Source: Sphingomonas yunnanensis
GTDB taxonomy: Bacteria; Pseudomonadota; Alphaproteobacteria; Sphingomonadales; Sphingomonadaceae
NCBI RefSeq assembly: GCF_019898765.1
Contig: NZ_JAIOKB010000001.1
Span: forward strand, 1-64,000
Direction: 5' to 3'
Length of the DNA: 64,000 nt
The notes under the pieces are model-generated. The model was not told the origin of the DNA. It did not search any database and saw only the letters and a program-made list of their open reading frames with translations. How positions within the stretch are numbered: position 1 is the first letter of the stretch; each line of letters begins with the position of its first letter. The translations under genes and the position numbers were made by a program. Positions 44,859 through 51,617 of this stretch are shown one piece after another.

Positions 44859-45096
44859 GGGCGCCTCCTGCGATCTGCATATCGAGCAGGGTCACCAAGC
44901 ATCCCAAGGCGGTGATGATGAGGTCGACACTCATGACGAACAGCATCGATGCGAGGACGCATCGCCTCGTCGCGGAGGACGGGACGGCATACGTCTCGCG
45001 TAGCGCCTGCGTCGTGATGCAGAGGCCGGCGAAGCCGACGACTGCGGCGCCGATGCCGAAGACGTTGATGGCGCGAAGGTCGTGAACGTGCATCAT
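44851..45096 (-). CDS. Small two-TM membrane protein (81 aa)
   Basis: Starts at the ATG pair at 45096/45093 inside the end of the upstream gene (MMHVHDLRAINVFGIGAAVVGFAGL). Two hydrophobic segments: NVFGIGAAVVGFAGLCITTQAL and CVLASMLFVMSVDLIITALGCLVTLLD, separated by a short polar loop RETYAVPSSATRR. A longer frame to 45216 would overlap the neighbour without reason. Small two-TM proteins in coupled defence cassettes are sometimes membrane-disrupting effectors; here that is only a possibility. Confidence 0.6.
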   Translation of the reverse strand: MMHVHDLRAINVFGIGAAVVGFAGLCITTQALRETYAVPSSATRRCVLASMLFVMSVDLIITALGCLVTLLDMQIAGGARG

Positions 45097-45623
45097 TCCG
45101 CCTCCTCCCAGACCGAGGTGTCGCCATCCGCGCGACGCTCGCCTCCGAGCGAGTGCTCCCAATCGACCCTCGACATGACCGTGGGATTGAGGATGCCGCC
45201 CATCTCGCCCAGCCACGTCGCCGCCACGGAGAGGCGGACCTCCGGTCGCGCGGTGATGTATGGTTCGGACAGTCCCTTGAGAGTGCGCAGAAGACCGACG
45301 GGATCATAGTCCGCGGCGGCGAGCGCGCTGCAGCTGCCGGCCACTTCCCAGAGAACCCCCATGTTCATACCGTCCAGGCACACGAAGTGGGCGGCAAGCC
45401 GGTTGTAGACGCCCGTCTTCTCCTCGGCCTGGGCGGAGAGCATGTCGCCGATCAGGTCGGGCGGTGCGAGTCTGCTGGCGGTGACCACCGAGGCGATGGC
45501 CGCCTCGACGATGCCGCGTTCGGCGATGAAGATATTGGCGGGAAGGGTTCGCCACCACGTGAGCGGCGGGGCGCGGTGTTCGGAGTGGGCCGCTAGCTCT
45601 GCCTCGAGTTCGAGATTACGCAT
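45093..45623 (-). CDS. Hypothetical protein, first gene of the five-gene cassette (176 aa)
   Basis: Not recognised. The start is placed at the ATG at 45623 (MRNLELEAELAAHSEHRAPPLTWW); the frame remains open upstream but that part overlaps likely promoter sequence. It is helical, with Ala-rich segments (ERGIVEAAIASVVTASRLA; LWEVAGSCSALAAADYD) and no membrane helix or catalytic motif. Three AGGACTT-type repeats lie 50-130 nt upstream. It overlaps the next gene by 4 nt. Confidence 0.65.
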   Translation of the reverse strand: MRNLELEAELAAHSEHRAPPLTWWRTLPANIFIAERGIVEAAIASVVTASRLAPPDLIGDMLSAQAEEKTGVYNRLAAHFVCLDGMNMGVLWEVAGSCSALAAADYDPVGLLRTLKGLSEPYITARPEVRLSVAATWLGEMGGILNPTVMSRVDWEHSLGGERRADGDTSVWEEAE

Positions 45624-45675
45624 GATGCATGCTCCGTCTGGGGGCGACGGGATCGCCCAGTGATTTACGGATGAG

Positions 45676-45754
45676 AGGACTTTGCGTCCGGCATGCAGAA
45701 CGTAGAAGGAACGAAAGGTTTCCTTATTAGAAGGACTTTCAGGATAGGACTTCT
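45676..45754 (-). promoter_or_regulatory. Three AGGACTTY repeats upstream of the five-gene cassette
   Basis: AGGACTTT at 45676-45683 and 45732-45739, AGGACTTC at 45746-45753. The last lies within caggataggacttct (45740-45754), a 15-bp sequence repeated exactly at 47173-47187 upstream of the inner recombinase module. Likely binding sites of one regulator of both units. Confidence 0.5.
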
Positions 45755-45756
45755 TT

Positions 45757-46464
45757 TCAGGATGAGTTTTCCGGCTTGTAGACGGTCGTATGGCATGGCC
45801 GATCCTGAGCGGTGGCGCCTGATCGGTCGACCAGCTTCCAGCTCCGGCCCGCCTTCGCGACCCGGCCCGCATGTTCCAGCTGCCGAATGACCGGGTAGAG
45901 GCTGGTCATGGGAATCTCGCGGCGGTGTCTTTTGGCGATCGAGTCCCTGATGGCGGGCGGGGGCAGTCCGCTGGCGCCCCCATTCTCTAGCGCCTCCACG
46001 ATCATCGCCTTGATGGTTGGCGTGTCGCGGCTTCCGGTCAGACGGGTGAGATCCGCCATGGGAGCGAAGAACTTCGTTCCGCGATCGAGGATGCGACCGT
46101 CCGCTGTAAGACGGCGGATGGCATACTCCACCGCATCGGCGTCCATGCTCCTGGCGTAGCGATGACGCAGGGTGCTGTGGATGTGTGCGACGGAGGCTCC
46201 GTTGTCGCCCGTCTCGAGCACGGCGAGCAGCACCATGTCCACAAGCAGCGGCGGCGTTCGGGAAGTAGCCAACGCGCTGATGGTCGTGGGCAAATCAGCG
46301 AGTAGGACGTGCCGATCGGCGGCCTCGTGCAGCCGCCTGATCGCGGCGAGCCTGCGGTCGATGAGGCTCTCCGACTGGCCCACTGCGTCTGCGATGGCAC
46401 GGCCGAGCGCGCTGATCTCCTCGATCAAGGCCTCGATAAGCCTGTCGTCGTCACCCTTCGTCAT
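45757..46464 (-). CDS. Predicted winged-helix protein (235 aa)
   Basis: The N-terminal 65 residues look like a coiled coil (DRLIEALIEEISALGRAIADAVGQSESLIDRRLAAIRRL). Two winged-helix-like units follow: VDMVLLAVLETGDNGASVAHIHSTLRHRYARSMDADAVEYAIRRLTADGRI and PPAIRDSIAKRHRREIPMTSLYPVIRQLEHAGRVAKAGRSWKLVD. No enzyme motif. It is divergent from a second protein with similar layout (coiled coil then winged helix), 77 nt away. A regulator of island genes is plausible; the AGGACTT sites near its 3' end make it a candidate for their reader. Confidence 0.6.
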   Translation of the reverse strand: MTKGDDDRLIEALIEEISALGRAIADAVGQSESLIDRRLAAIRRLHEAADRHVLLADLPTTISALATSRTPPLLVDMVLLAVLETGDNGASVAHIHSTLRHRYARSMDADAVEYAIRRLTADGRILDRGTKFFAPMADLTRLTGSRDTPTIKAMIVEALENGGASGLPPPAIRDSIAKRHRREIPMTSLYPVIRQLEHAGRVAKAGRSWKLVDRSGATAQDRPCHTTVYKPENSS

Positions 46465-46505
46465 GTGAAGTTCTCCATTCTGTCTGAAAAGAAGGAAATA
46501 GGCGG

Positions 46506-46533
46506 TTGACTACATAGTCTCTTGGCTTACATC
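46506..46533 (+). promoter_or_regulatory. Possible promoter of the 188-aa gene
   Basis: TTGACT at 46506-46511 and TACATC at 46528-46533 with a 16-nt spacer. Transcription would begin about at the ATG at 46542, and no ribosome-binding site precedes that ATG, so the message may be leaderless. Weak -10 match. Confidence 0.35.
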
Positions 46534-46541
46534 ATCGTGCT

Positions 46542-47108
46542 ATGAGCAAACGCGAGTCTGGTTCCGCCCCGTCCCACGTCACGATCGACGTCGCGGCCCT
46601 TCTGCGCCGCAAGGCAGCTATCGAGGACGAGCGGACCCCGCTTCTCGAGAAGCTCAGTGGTCTCGACGAGGAAGAGCGCGGGATCGACACCATTCTGAGC
46701 TACGCGAGGGACAATCGGTTCACGGTCGGCGCGCCGCTGTCGCCATCAGCCAACAGCGCACTTCGGGGCGGTGGGGGAAGGGCACCGCGCGTCACCCACC
46801 GGATCATCTGCCTTCTTGCGCTCGAACGTTTTCCTGAAGGCGCCCCGGTGAGCCACATCGTCAACTGGGGCCTTGCCGTGAACATGGCGGACAAGGCCGT
46901 CACTAAGACTTCGATCTCGCCGCTCCTGAAGAAGATGTCCGATCCGGACCGGAAGATGATGGAGGTCGAGCACGACGGGGCGGGACGCCGCTGGATCATC
47001 ACGGAGAAGGGGCGCGCCACGGCGGAGACCTTCCGTCGCGCATGGACCGAGGCGGGGCGTGCGCCGTTTTGGGACGAGGCCCCTGGAGCTTCGGTTGAAG
47101 CGGGATGA
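46542..47108 (+). CDS. Hypothetical coiled-coil/winged-helix protein (188 aa)
   Basis: Begins MSKRESGSAPSHVTIDVAALLRRKAAIEDERTPLLEKLSGLDEEERGI, a short coiled coil. A winged-helix-like domain follows (HRIICLLALERFPEGAPVSHIVNWGLAVNMADKAVTKTSISPLLKKMSDPDRKMMEVEHDGAGRRWIITEKG), with a wing at the end. This suggests DNA binding. It is divergent from a protein of the same general layout, so the two may be related regulators. No ribosome-binding site is visible before the ATG. Confidence 0.6.
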   Translation: MSKRESGSAPSHVTIDVAALLRRKAAIEDERTPLLEKLSGLDEEERGIDTILSYARDNRFTVGAPLSPSANSALRGGGGRAPRVTHRIICLLALERFPEGAPVSHIVNWGLAVNMADKAVTKTSISPLLKKMSDPDRKMMEVEHDGAGRRWIITEKGRATAETFRRAWTEAGRAPFWDEAPGASVEAG

Positions 47109-47172
47109 CCTTCGTTCTCATCGCTGTTGGCTTCCTTCGCGCAGGCGCCACGAGCGGCTGACAAGCTAGTTG

Positions 47173-47206
47173 CAGGATAGGACTTCTACAAAATGTAGTC
47201 CTATCC
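47173..47206 (+). promoter_or_regulatory. Palindrome GGATAGGACT / AGTCCTATCC upstream of the inner recombinase module
   Basis: Perfect 10-bp inverted arms at 47175-47184 and 47197-47206 with a 12-nt middle, 100 nt before the ATG at 47307. The left arm shares 15 bp with a site upstream of the five-gene cassette. It could be an operator or a hairpin. Confidence 0.55.
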
Positions 47207-47306
47207 GGAAACTGTTCCTACTATGTTCGTTAAGGGACTGCTGCCGAACGGCGGCCCTCGCGCAACGTCGATGCGCGAACGGCACCCTCATGCCCGGAGA
47301 AGTCAC

Positions 47307-48143
47307 ATGACCGTCGATACCCTCGTCACGTCCACCCCGCTTGCCTCAATCGCTTCGGACGGCGTTCTGCCGCGCTGCCTTGCCTACACCCCCGACCACG
47401 TACGTCGGGCGGACGGGCGCTATGAGATCCGTGGCCTGGGCAGCCGTACGGTGCTGTCCTGCACCTCGGTTCTGGAACTCGCGCTGTGTCTCCGCATGGA
47501 GAGCTGCGTCGGTGTGCGGTCGATCTACAAGCCGGCGCATGCTGGCTCGGGGAATGCGGATGAGCTTACTGACACGTGGCGGCGCGTCGATGGGGCGGGT
47601 CTCGCGCCGACGCTATTGGTGCACGCGGACGTGGCCGGGCGAGATATGTACCAGGCCGTCACGATCCTGCGCGGGGTGACTGCCGAGGCTACCGATCGCG
47701 AGGCGGTGCGTCAGGCCTATCGGTCCTGCGGCCTGCCTTGGACTCTGCTGACGGAGGAATGGGCGGACTGGACGCTGGCAGCGACGCAGCTCTTCCTGAC
47801 CGAGTGCAGCGTGGTGCCGCTCGTGCCCGGTCGTCGCATGTACCACGTTCGGGACGCGCTATTGCGCGCAATGGGCGACGCGAACCACGACGAGACGCTG
47901 GCCGACGTTCTGATCGAGGCCTCGCTCCGGGCAGGAGTGCAACCGGGCGTCGCCATGCGTGAATATGGTCGTCTCATCTCGAGGGGAAAGATATCCGCCG
48001 ACCTGTCGGGTGGCCTCATCCGTACCGATCGTCCGCTAGGCAGATCAATGAGCGCCGACGTTGGCGTCGAGGACGCTATCGCCATCGGTAATGCATGGCG
48101 CGCGGCATTCGCGCGCGAGCGTGGCTCCGGATCCCCGGCATGA
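47307..48143 (+). CDS. Hypothetical protein upstream of the inner recombinase (278 aa)
   Basis: Start chosen at the ATG at 47307, with GGAGAA seven to twelve nt upstream (MTVDTLVTSTPLASIASDGVLP). The middle (LELALCLRMESCVGVRSIYKPAHAGSGNADELTDTWRR; TLLVHADVAGRDMYQAVTILRG) and the C-terminal part (DVLIEASLRAGVQPGVAMREYGRLISRGKISADLSGGLIRTDRPL) are vaguely like the nuclease and winged-helix halves of TnsA-type proteins, but the catalytic residues cannot be aligned with confidence. It is followed 16 nt later by the small gene and the recombinase, probably as one transcript. Confidence 0.55.
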   Translation: MTVDTLVTSTPLASIASDGVLPRCLAYTPDHVRRADGRYEIRGLGSRTVLSCTSVLELALCLRMESCVGVRSIYKPAHAGSGNADELTDTWRRVDGAGLAPTLLVHADVAGRDMYQAVTILRGVTAEATDREAVRQAYRSCGLPWTLLTEEWADWTLAATQLFLTECSVVPLVPGRRMYHVRDALLRAMGDANHDETLADVLIEASLRAGVQPGVAMREYGRLISRGKISADLSGGLIRTDRPLGRSMSADVGVEDAIAIGNAWRAAFARERGSGSPA

Positions 48144-48159
48144 TGGCGGGGGACGGAAA

Positions 48160-48345
48160 GTGTCGAACGAACGGCAGCGCTATCCGCGCAAGGCGGTGAT
48201 CGAGCGCATGATTGAGGTCGCGCGCGCCTCGGGAATCAAGGTTGACGGCTTCGAGGTCGGGCCGACCGGCAACATCAGGATCATCACGGCGACGCAGGCG
48301 CCGACAGGGTCGGCGTACGATCAATGGAAGGCAGGAAGGAAATAG
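48160..48345 (+). CDS. Small protein paired with a tyrosine recombinase (61 aa)
   Basis: Starts at GTG (GGGGGA about 7 nt upstream): VSNERQRYPRKAVIERMIEVA, then GIKVDGFEVGPTGNIRIIT. Small proteins with this 'GFEV-PTGNI-I' ending often sit directly before recombinase genes in alphaproteobacterial islands and prophages. An excision or recombination helper role is possible but not shown. Ends 3 nt before the recombinase start. Confidence 0.6.
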   Translation: MSNERQRYPRKAVIERMIEVARASGIKVDGFEVGPTGNIRIITATQAPTGSAYDQWKAGRK

Positions 48346-48348
48346 CGA

Positions 48349-49425
48349 ATGGCAGCAGGCATTCACGTCGTGTCGAAGCGGCTCGCCTCGGGCGTGAAGA
48401 CTCACTACGTCTACGCTTGGCGGGGCGGACCGCTGATCCATCGCACACAGGGCGAGCGGAAGCCTCCGCTCACGTTGTCGCTTCATGACGCCGCGGCCGA
48501 CGCACGCCGCGCTCGTCCCGAACAGGGCGCCTATTTGCTCCGGCACCTGGCCGACAGCTGGCAGTCCAGCGGTGAATACGCCCGGCTTTCGAAAGGGAGC
48601 CAACGTACTTTCCAGACGTGGATCCCCCGCATCAACGAGAAATTCGGGGATGTTCCGCTGTCGGTGTTCGACGACCAGAAAATGAAGCTCGACATCGTCG
48701 AATGGAGGGATGGCTGGAGCGAGCAAGCGCGCGCAGCGGACCACGCGGTTCAATCGATCCGACGGATCCTGAGCTTCGGCCAGTCCACCTTCAGGCTGAA
48801 CATCAACTGCGCCTTCAAAATTCCGCCACTCTATGAGGTTGACCGAAGCGTCATCGTCTGGACGAAGGACGACATCGAGGCGTTCGTCGCGACGAGCAGG
48901 ACGCCGTTGGTGGAGGCATTGAAGCTGGAGGGTTGCACCGGCCTTCGGCGCACGGATCTAGCAGAAGTGACGTGGGACGCCATCGACGACTTCACCATCA
49001 CTTGGAAGACGTCGAAGAGCAAACGCAAGAAGACCGTCATCATACCGCTCCTCCCGGAGACGAGGGAGCTGCTGGCCGCCATCAAGGCCCGCCATGCCGA
49101 TGAGATGGGGGGCCGATTGCCCGGAAAGCGTGTGCCGCTGCCAAGGACCATCCTCTCCATGGCCGACTGGAAGCCGTGGTCGCCTGACGGACTCGGAAAG
49201 GCGTTCAGCCGTGCGATGATGGCGGCGGACGTTGACAAGCACCTGCACGACATGCGGGGAAATTTCGTGACGCGTCTGGCCATCGCCGGACTGCCCGCCG
49301 ATCAGATCGCCGACATCGTCGGATGGTCGCTTGTCGGCGTACAGGAAATGCTGAAGCGATACGTCAACAAGGACAAGTTGGCGCACTCGCAAGCCAATCT
49401 CATCGCCAAAATTGGCATCGCATGA
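48349..49425 (+). CDS. Tyrosine recombinase (inner integrase, 358 aa)
   Basis: Site-specific recombinase of the phage-integrase family. The first catalytic Arg is in GCTGLRRTDLAEV, HDMRGNFVTRL gives the HxxR box, Trp in VGWSLVG replaces the usual second His, and the nucleophile Tyr is in EMLKRYVNKDK. The N-terminal core-binding part (HLADSWQSSGEYARLSKGSQRTFQTW) is normal. Complete and apparently intact. Its presence in the middle of the island suggests a nested or composite element; no paired attachment sites for it were found. Confidence 0.92.
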   Translation: MAAGIHVVSKRLASGVKTHYVYAWRGGPLIHRTQGERKPPLTLSLHDAAADARRARPEQGAYLLRHLADSWQSSGEYARLSKGSQRTFQTWIPRINEKFGDVPLSVFDDQKMKLDIVEWRDGWSEQARAADHAVQSIRRILSFGQSTFRLNINCAFKIPPLYEVDRSVIVWTKDDIEAFVATSRTPLVEALKLEGCTGLRRTDLAEVTWDAIDDFTITWKTSKSKRKKTVIIPLLPETRELLAAIKARHADEMGGRLPGKRVPLPRTILSMADWKPWSPDGLGKAFSRAMMAADVDKHLHDMRGNFVTRLAIAGLPADQIADIVGWSLVGVQEMLKRYVNKDKLAHSQANLIAKIGIA

Positions 49426-49432
49426 AACATGA

Positions 49433-49715
49433 TTGTAAACCGATTTGTAAACTGCCGCTCCATTTTCAGGATGGCACGAGAATATCTGAAATTGCTCTCT
49501 CTTGGGTAAAGCGGTAAAAGAGCGGAAATATTGTGCGTATCGAGAGTGATATTTAGCGAACAGCTTTCTGGATGGATCGCGAATGATTTCCGGATGGATG
49601 GCAAAGGCTTCGGTCTGCAAATCCAACGGAAACGACGCTTTTCTGCCGAGTCGCGTGTAAACCGCCTTCACGTTCCTCAGGGAAGAGTTTTCTGGATACG
49701 GCTATCGGTGTAAAC
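49433..49715. repeat. Four TGTAAAC repeats after the inner recombinase
   Basis: TTGTAAAC at 49433-49440 and 49445-49452, GTGTAAAC at 49655-49662 and 49708-49715, all in the same orientation. The 321-nt gap 49426-49746 holds no supported gene. The sites may be recombinase arm-binding sites, and the segment at about 49567 repeats 13 bases of the hairpin near the left end of the island. Confidence 0.4.
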
Positions 49716-49746
49716 TGAAGGCAGGCGGCGATTGGGTCGTCGGCTG

Positions 49747-50871
49747 TTAGCCTGCCGTTGGGAATTGCCGTCGCAGCGGGACGAGCAGATCTTCAACCAG
49801 CGCAGTACGGTCGAGCCCAAGTACGGACCGGCGCACCATCGATGTGATCGGCTGCCGCTCTCGCATGCCGCCATGCCCGATCTGTATCGAGGTCGTATTC
49901 GCCGCATGCTGCGCCAGTGTCCGCCACCCGCGATGCTCGGCGCCCGCAATACGAAGGGCGATCGCAAGATGGGTCAGGCGCTGCGTCCGATCGATCTTCT
50001 CGAGGACTCCCGCGGCATAGGCAAGCGCAATGCCGATCCCTTCTTTCACCGTCTCCTCAATCACGACCAAGCCGCTCATGGCGTCGAAGCCACGTGCGCT
50101 TCGTGGTCGGTCCAGCGGCATTCGCAACGAAACCGATCCCTGCTCGGTGATACGGATGGAAGCACCCCGTTCCTGCCGTAGTACGAGGTCGGATCCATCC
50201 AGGCCGCTGATGACCCCGAGGGAACGGTCGAACAGTCGGCTGTCGCCATACAGCGCCATCTGTTCGAGGTGCTCGACCAACTGCGGCGCCTCCATCTCGG
50301 CAGGGCGCAGAATGCGCTGACCCGGTCCGCCGACGACCACCAGCTCCAGCATCGCCGGCAGCGCCTGGTTGCGGTTCTCCGGTGAGAACATGGCGAGGGC
50401 GCGAGCCATCATCTCCCGCTCGTCGACCGGACCAGTGGCATTCGCGAGGGTTACGTCGTGCAGTGCGCGGGTCACGCCGTCCTGAAGGTCGTCCGGATGT
50501 CGGAAGGTGCCGCGAAACAGTCCGCCTTCCCATGCCTGGACCTCCGCGATGAAGGCGGCCTGCTCCGGGCCGGGGCCGATTCCCTCTTGAAGAAAGGCAA
50601 GAACGGGCTTCGTCTCGCGGGCCTCGCGATACTCCTGATGCGTCGCCGAGAGCGCGGAGCCCGGCGGAACGAAGCCGTAGCCCTCGCCGAGCACCAGGAT
50701 GACCATGTCGGATTCCCGCAGCCCGCGCAGGCAGGCGATCTGAGGCGATGTCGGCTGCGCGCCGAAATCCTCGGCCATGACAGCTTCGTGGCGGAGCGTC
50801 GTCACGGCCCGGCGGACGGCGGCTCGCTGCTGTTCGAAGCCCGATATCAAGGAGCTGATGAATATGCGCAT
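49747..50871 (-). CDS. DUF4062 domain protein (374 aa)
   Basis: The first 85 residues match DUF4062: MRIFISSLISGFEQQRAAVR, MAEDFGAQPTSPQIACLRGLRESDMVILVLGEGYGFVPPGSALSATHQEY. This is a TIR/flavodoxin-like fold often placed at the N-terminus of NTPase-type immune proteins. Here the rest is not an NTPase; it has PAMLELVVVGGPGQRILRPAE and a C-terminal helical part ending LVEDLLVPLRRQF, not recognised. Whether the DUF4062 part is an enzyme or a signalling module is unknown. Confidence 0.75.
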   Translation of the reverse strand: MRIFISSLISGFEQQRAAVRRAVTTLRHEAVMAEDFGAQPTSPQIACLRGLRESDMVILVLGEGYGFVPPGSALSATHQEYREARETKPVLAFLQEGIGPGPEQAAFIAEVQAWEGGLFRGTFRHPDDLQDGVTRALHDVTLANATGPVDEREMMARALAMFSPENRNQALPAMLELVVVGGPGQRILRPAEMEAPQLVEHLEQMALYGDSRLFDRSLGVISGLDGSDLVLRQERGASIRITEQGSVSLRMPLDRPRSARGFDAMSGLVVIEETVKEGIGIALAYAAGVLEKIDRTQRLTHLAIALRIAGAEHRGWRTLAQHAANTTSIQIGHGGMRERQPITSMVRRSVLGLDRTALVEDLLVPLRRQFPTAG

Positions 50872-50947
50872 AGTCGCAGCGTAGATCGAGCGGCCACGAT
50901 GTCCATCGGTCCGCTAAGGATATTCCTGCATTGGAGCGGTGGAGCAT

Positions 50948-51277
50948 ATGGTGGTCGACGTGACGTTGGAGACGTGGTCGCCGAGCCCGGTTATCCGGAA
51001 GGTCGGGAACGGTTACGCGCGAATGCCGGCCTCGAGTTACGCAGACGCCGCGGCGAGGCTCACCGCTCGCCAAGCGGTCTTCTACCGGAATCTCATCCGC
51101 ATCGCCGAGGCGGTTGGGGGAGGCAATCTACCGGTCGATTTCTTCCTGCCGTCTGGCGAGCACATGTATCTTGACCGAGGGTGTATCCGGATCGCCGAGC
51201 TCGGCGGCTTTGTGAAGCCGCTTCACGACGACGATGCCGGAGTAGTGTCGAGCATCGAACTCGGCTGGTCGGTGTAG
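50948..51277 (+). CDS. Hypothetical protein (109 aa)
   Basis: Not recognised. The ATG at 50948 follows GGTGGAG at five to ten nt, which favours it over the GTG at 50939. The sequence MVVDVTLETWSPSPVIRKVGNGYARMPASS and VDFFLPSGEHMYLDRGCIRIAELGGFVKPLHDDD looks mostly beta. No motif. It is divergent from the DUF4062 gene (76 nt between starts). Confidence 0.5.
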   Translation: MVVDVTLETWSPSPVIRKVGNGYARMPASSYADAAARLTARQAVFYRNLIRIAEAVGGGNLPVDFFLPSGEHMYLDRGCIRIAELGGFVKPLHDDDAGVVSSIELGWSV

Positions 51278-51335
51278 GCTCTCGCTGACTGAGGTGTCTC
51301 GGTCTCCGCCGGTCGTAAGGCGAGCACCGACCTTG

Positions 51336-51617
51336 CTAGGGGGCCAGGAATCGACGTTCGATCGATGCGACTGGTTCGCCTCCGTCGTCCCGACGTATCC
51401 ATACGCATCCGTCCACCGGGAGCGCGCTCTCGACCGCGTCGATGTCGAAGGGTGAACCATCGAGCATCACGAGCGGCGTGGCACCGGAGGCGGTCATTGC
51501 ATGGCTGATCACGGCTGCACCTGCGCCGGCAAGGCTGCGGGCCGCCTGTATGAACACGCTGCCGGGTTCGGCGAAGACGAGGTAGACGCTCAGCTGGTCT
51601 CGATCCCGCGAAGTCAT
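51336..51617 (-). CDS. Small hypothetical protein coupled to the island integrase (93 aa)
   Basis: Begins MTSRDRDQLSVYLVFAEPGSVFIQAARSLAG and looks alpha/beta (AAVISHAMTASGATPLVMLDG). It starts inside the end of the integrase gene (ATGA overlap), so it is translated with it. No recognised domain. A recombination-direction or regulatory role would fit the position but has no sequence support. Confidence 0.6.
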   Translation of the reverse strand: MTSRDRDQLSVYLVFAEPGSVFIQAARSLAGAGAAVISHAMTASGATPLVMLDGSPFDIDAVESALPVDGCVWIRRDDGGEPVASIERRFLAP

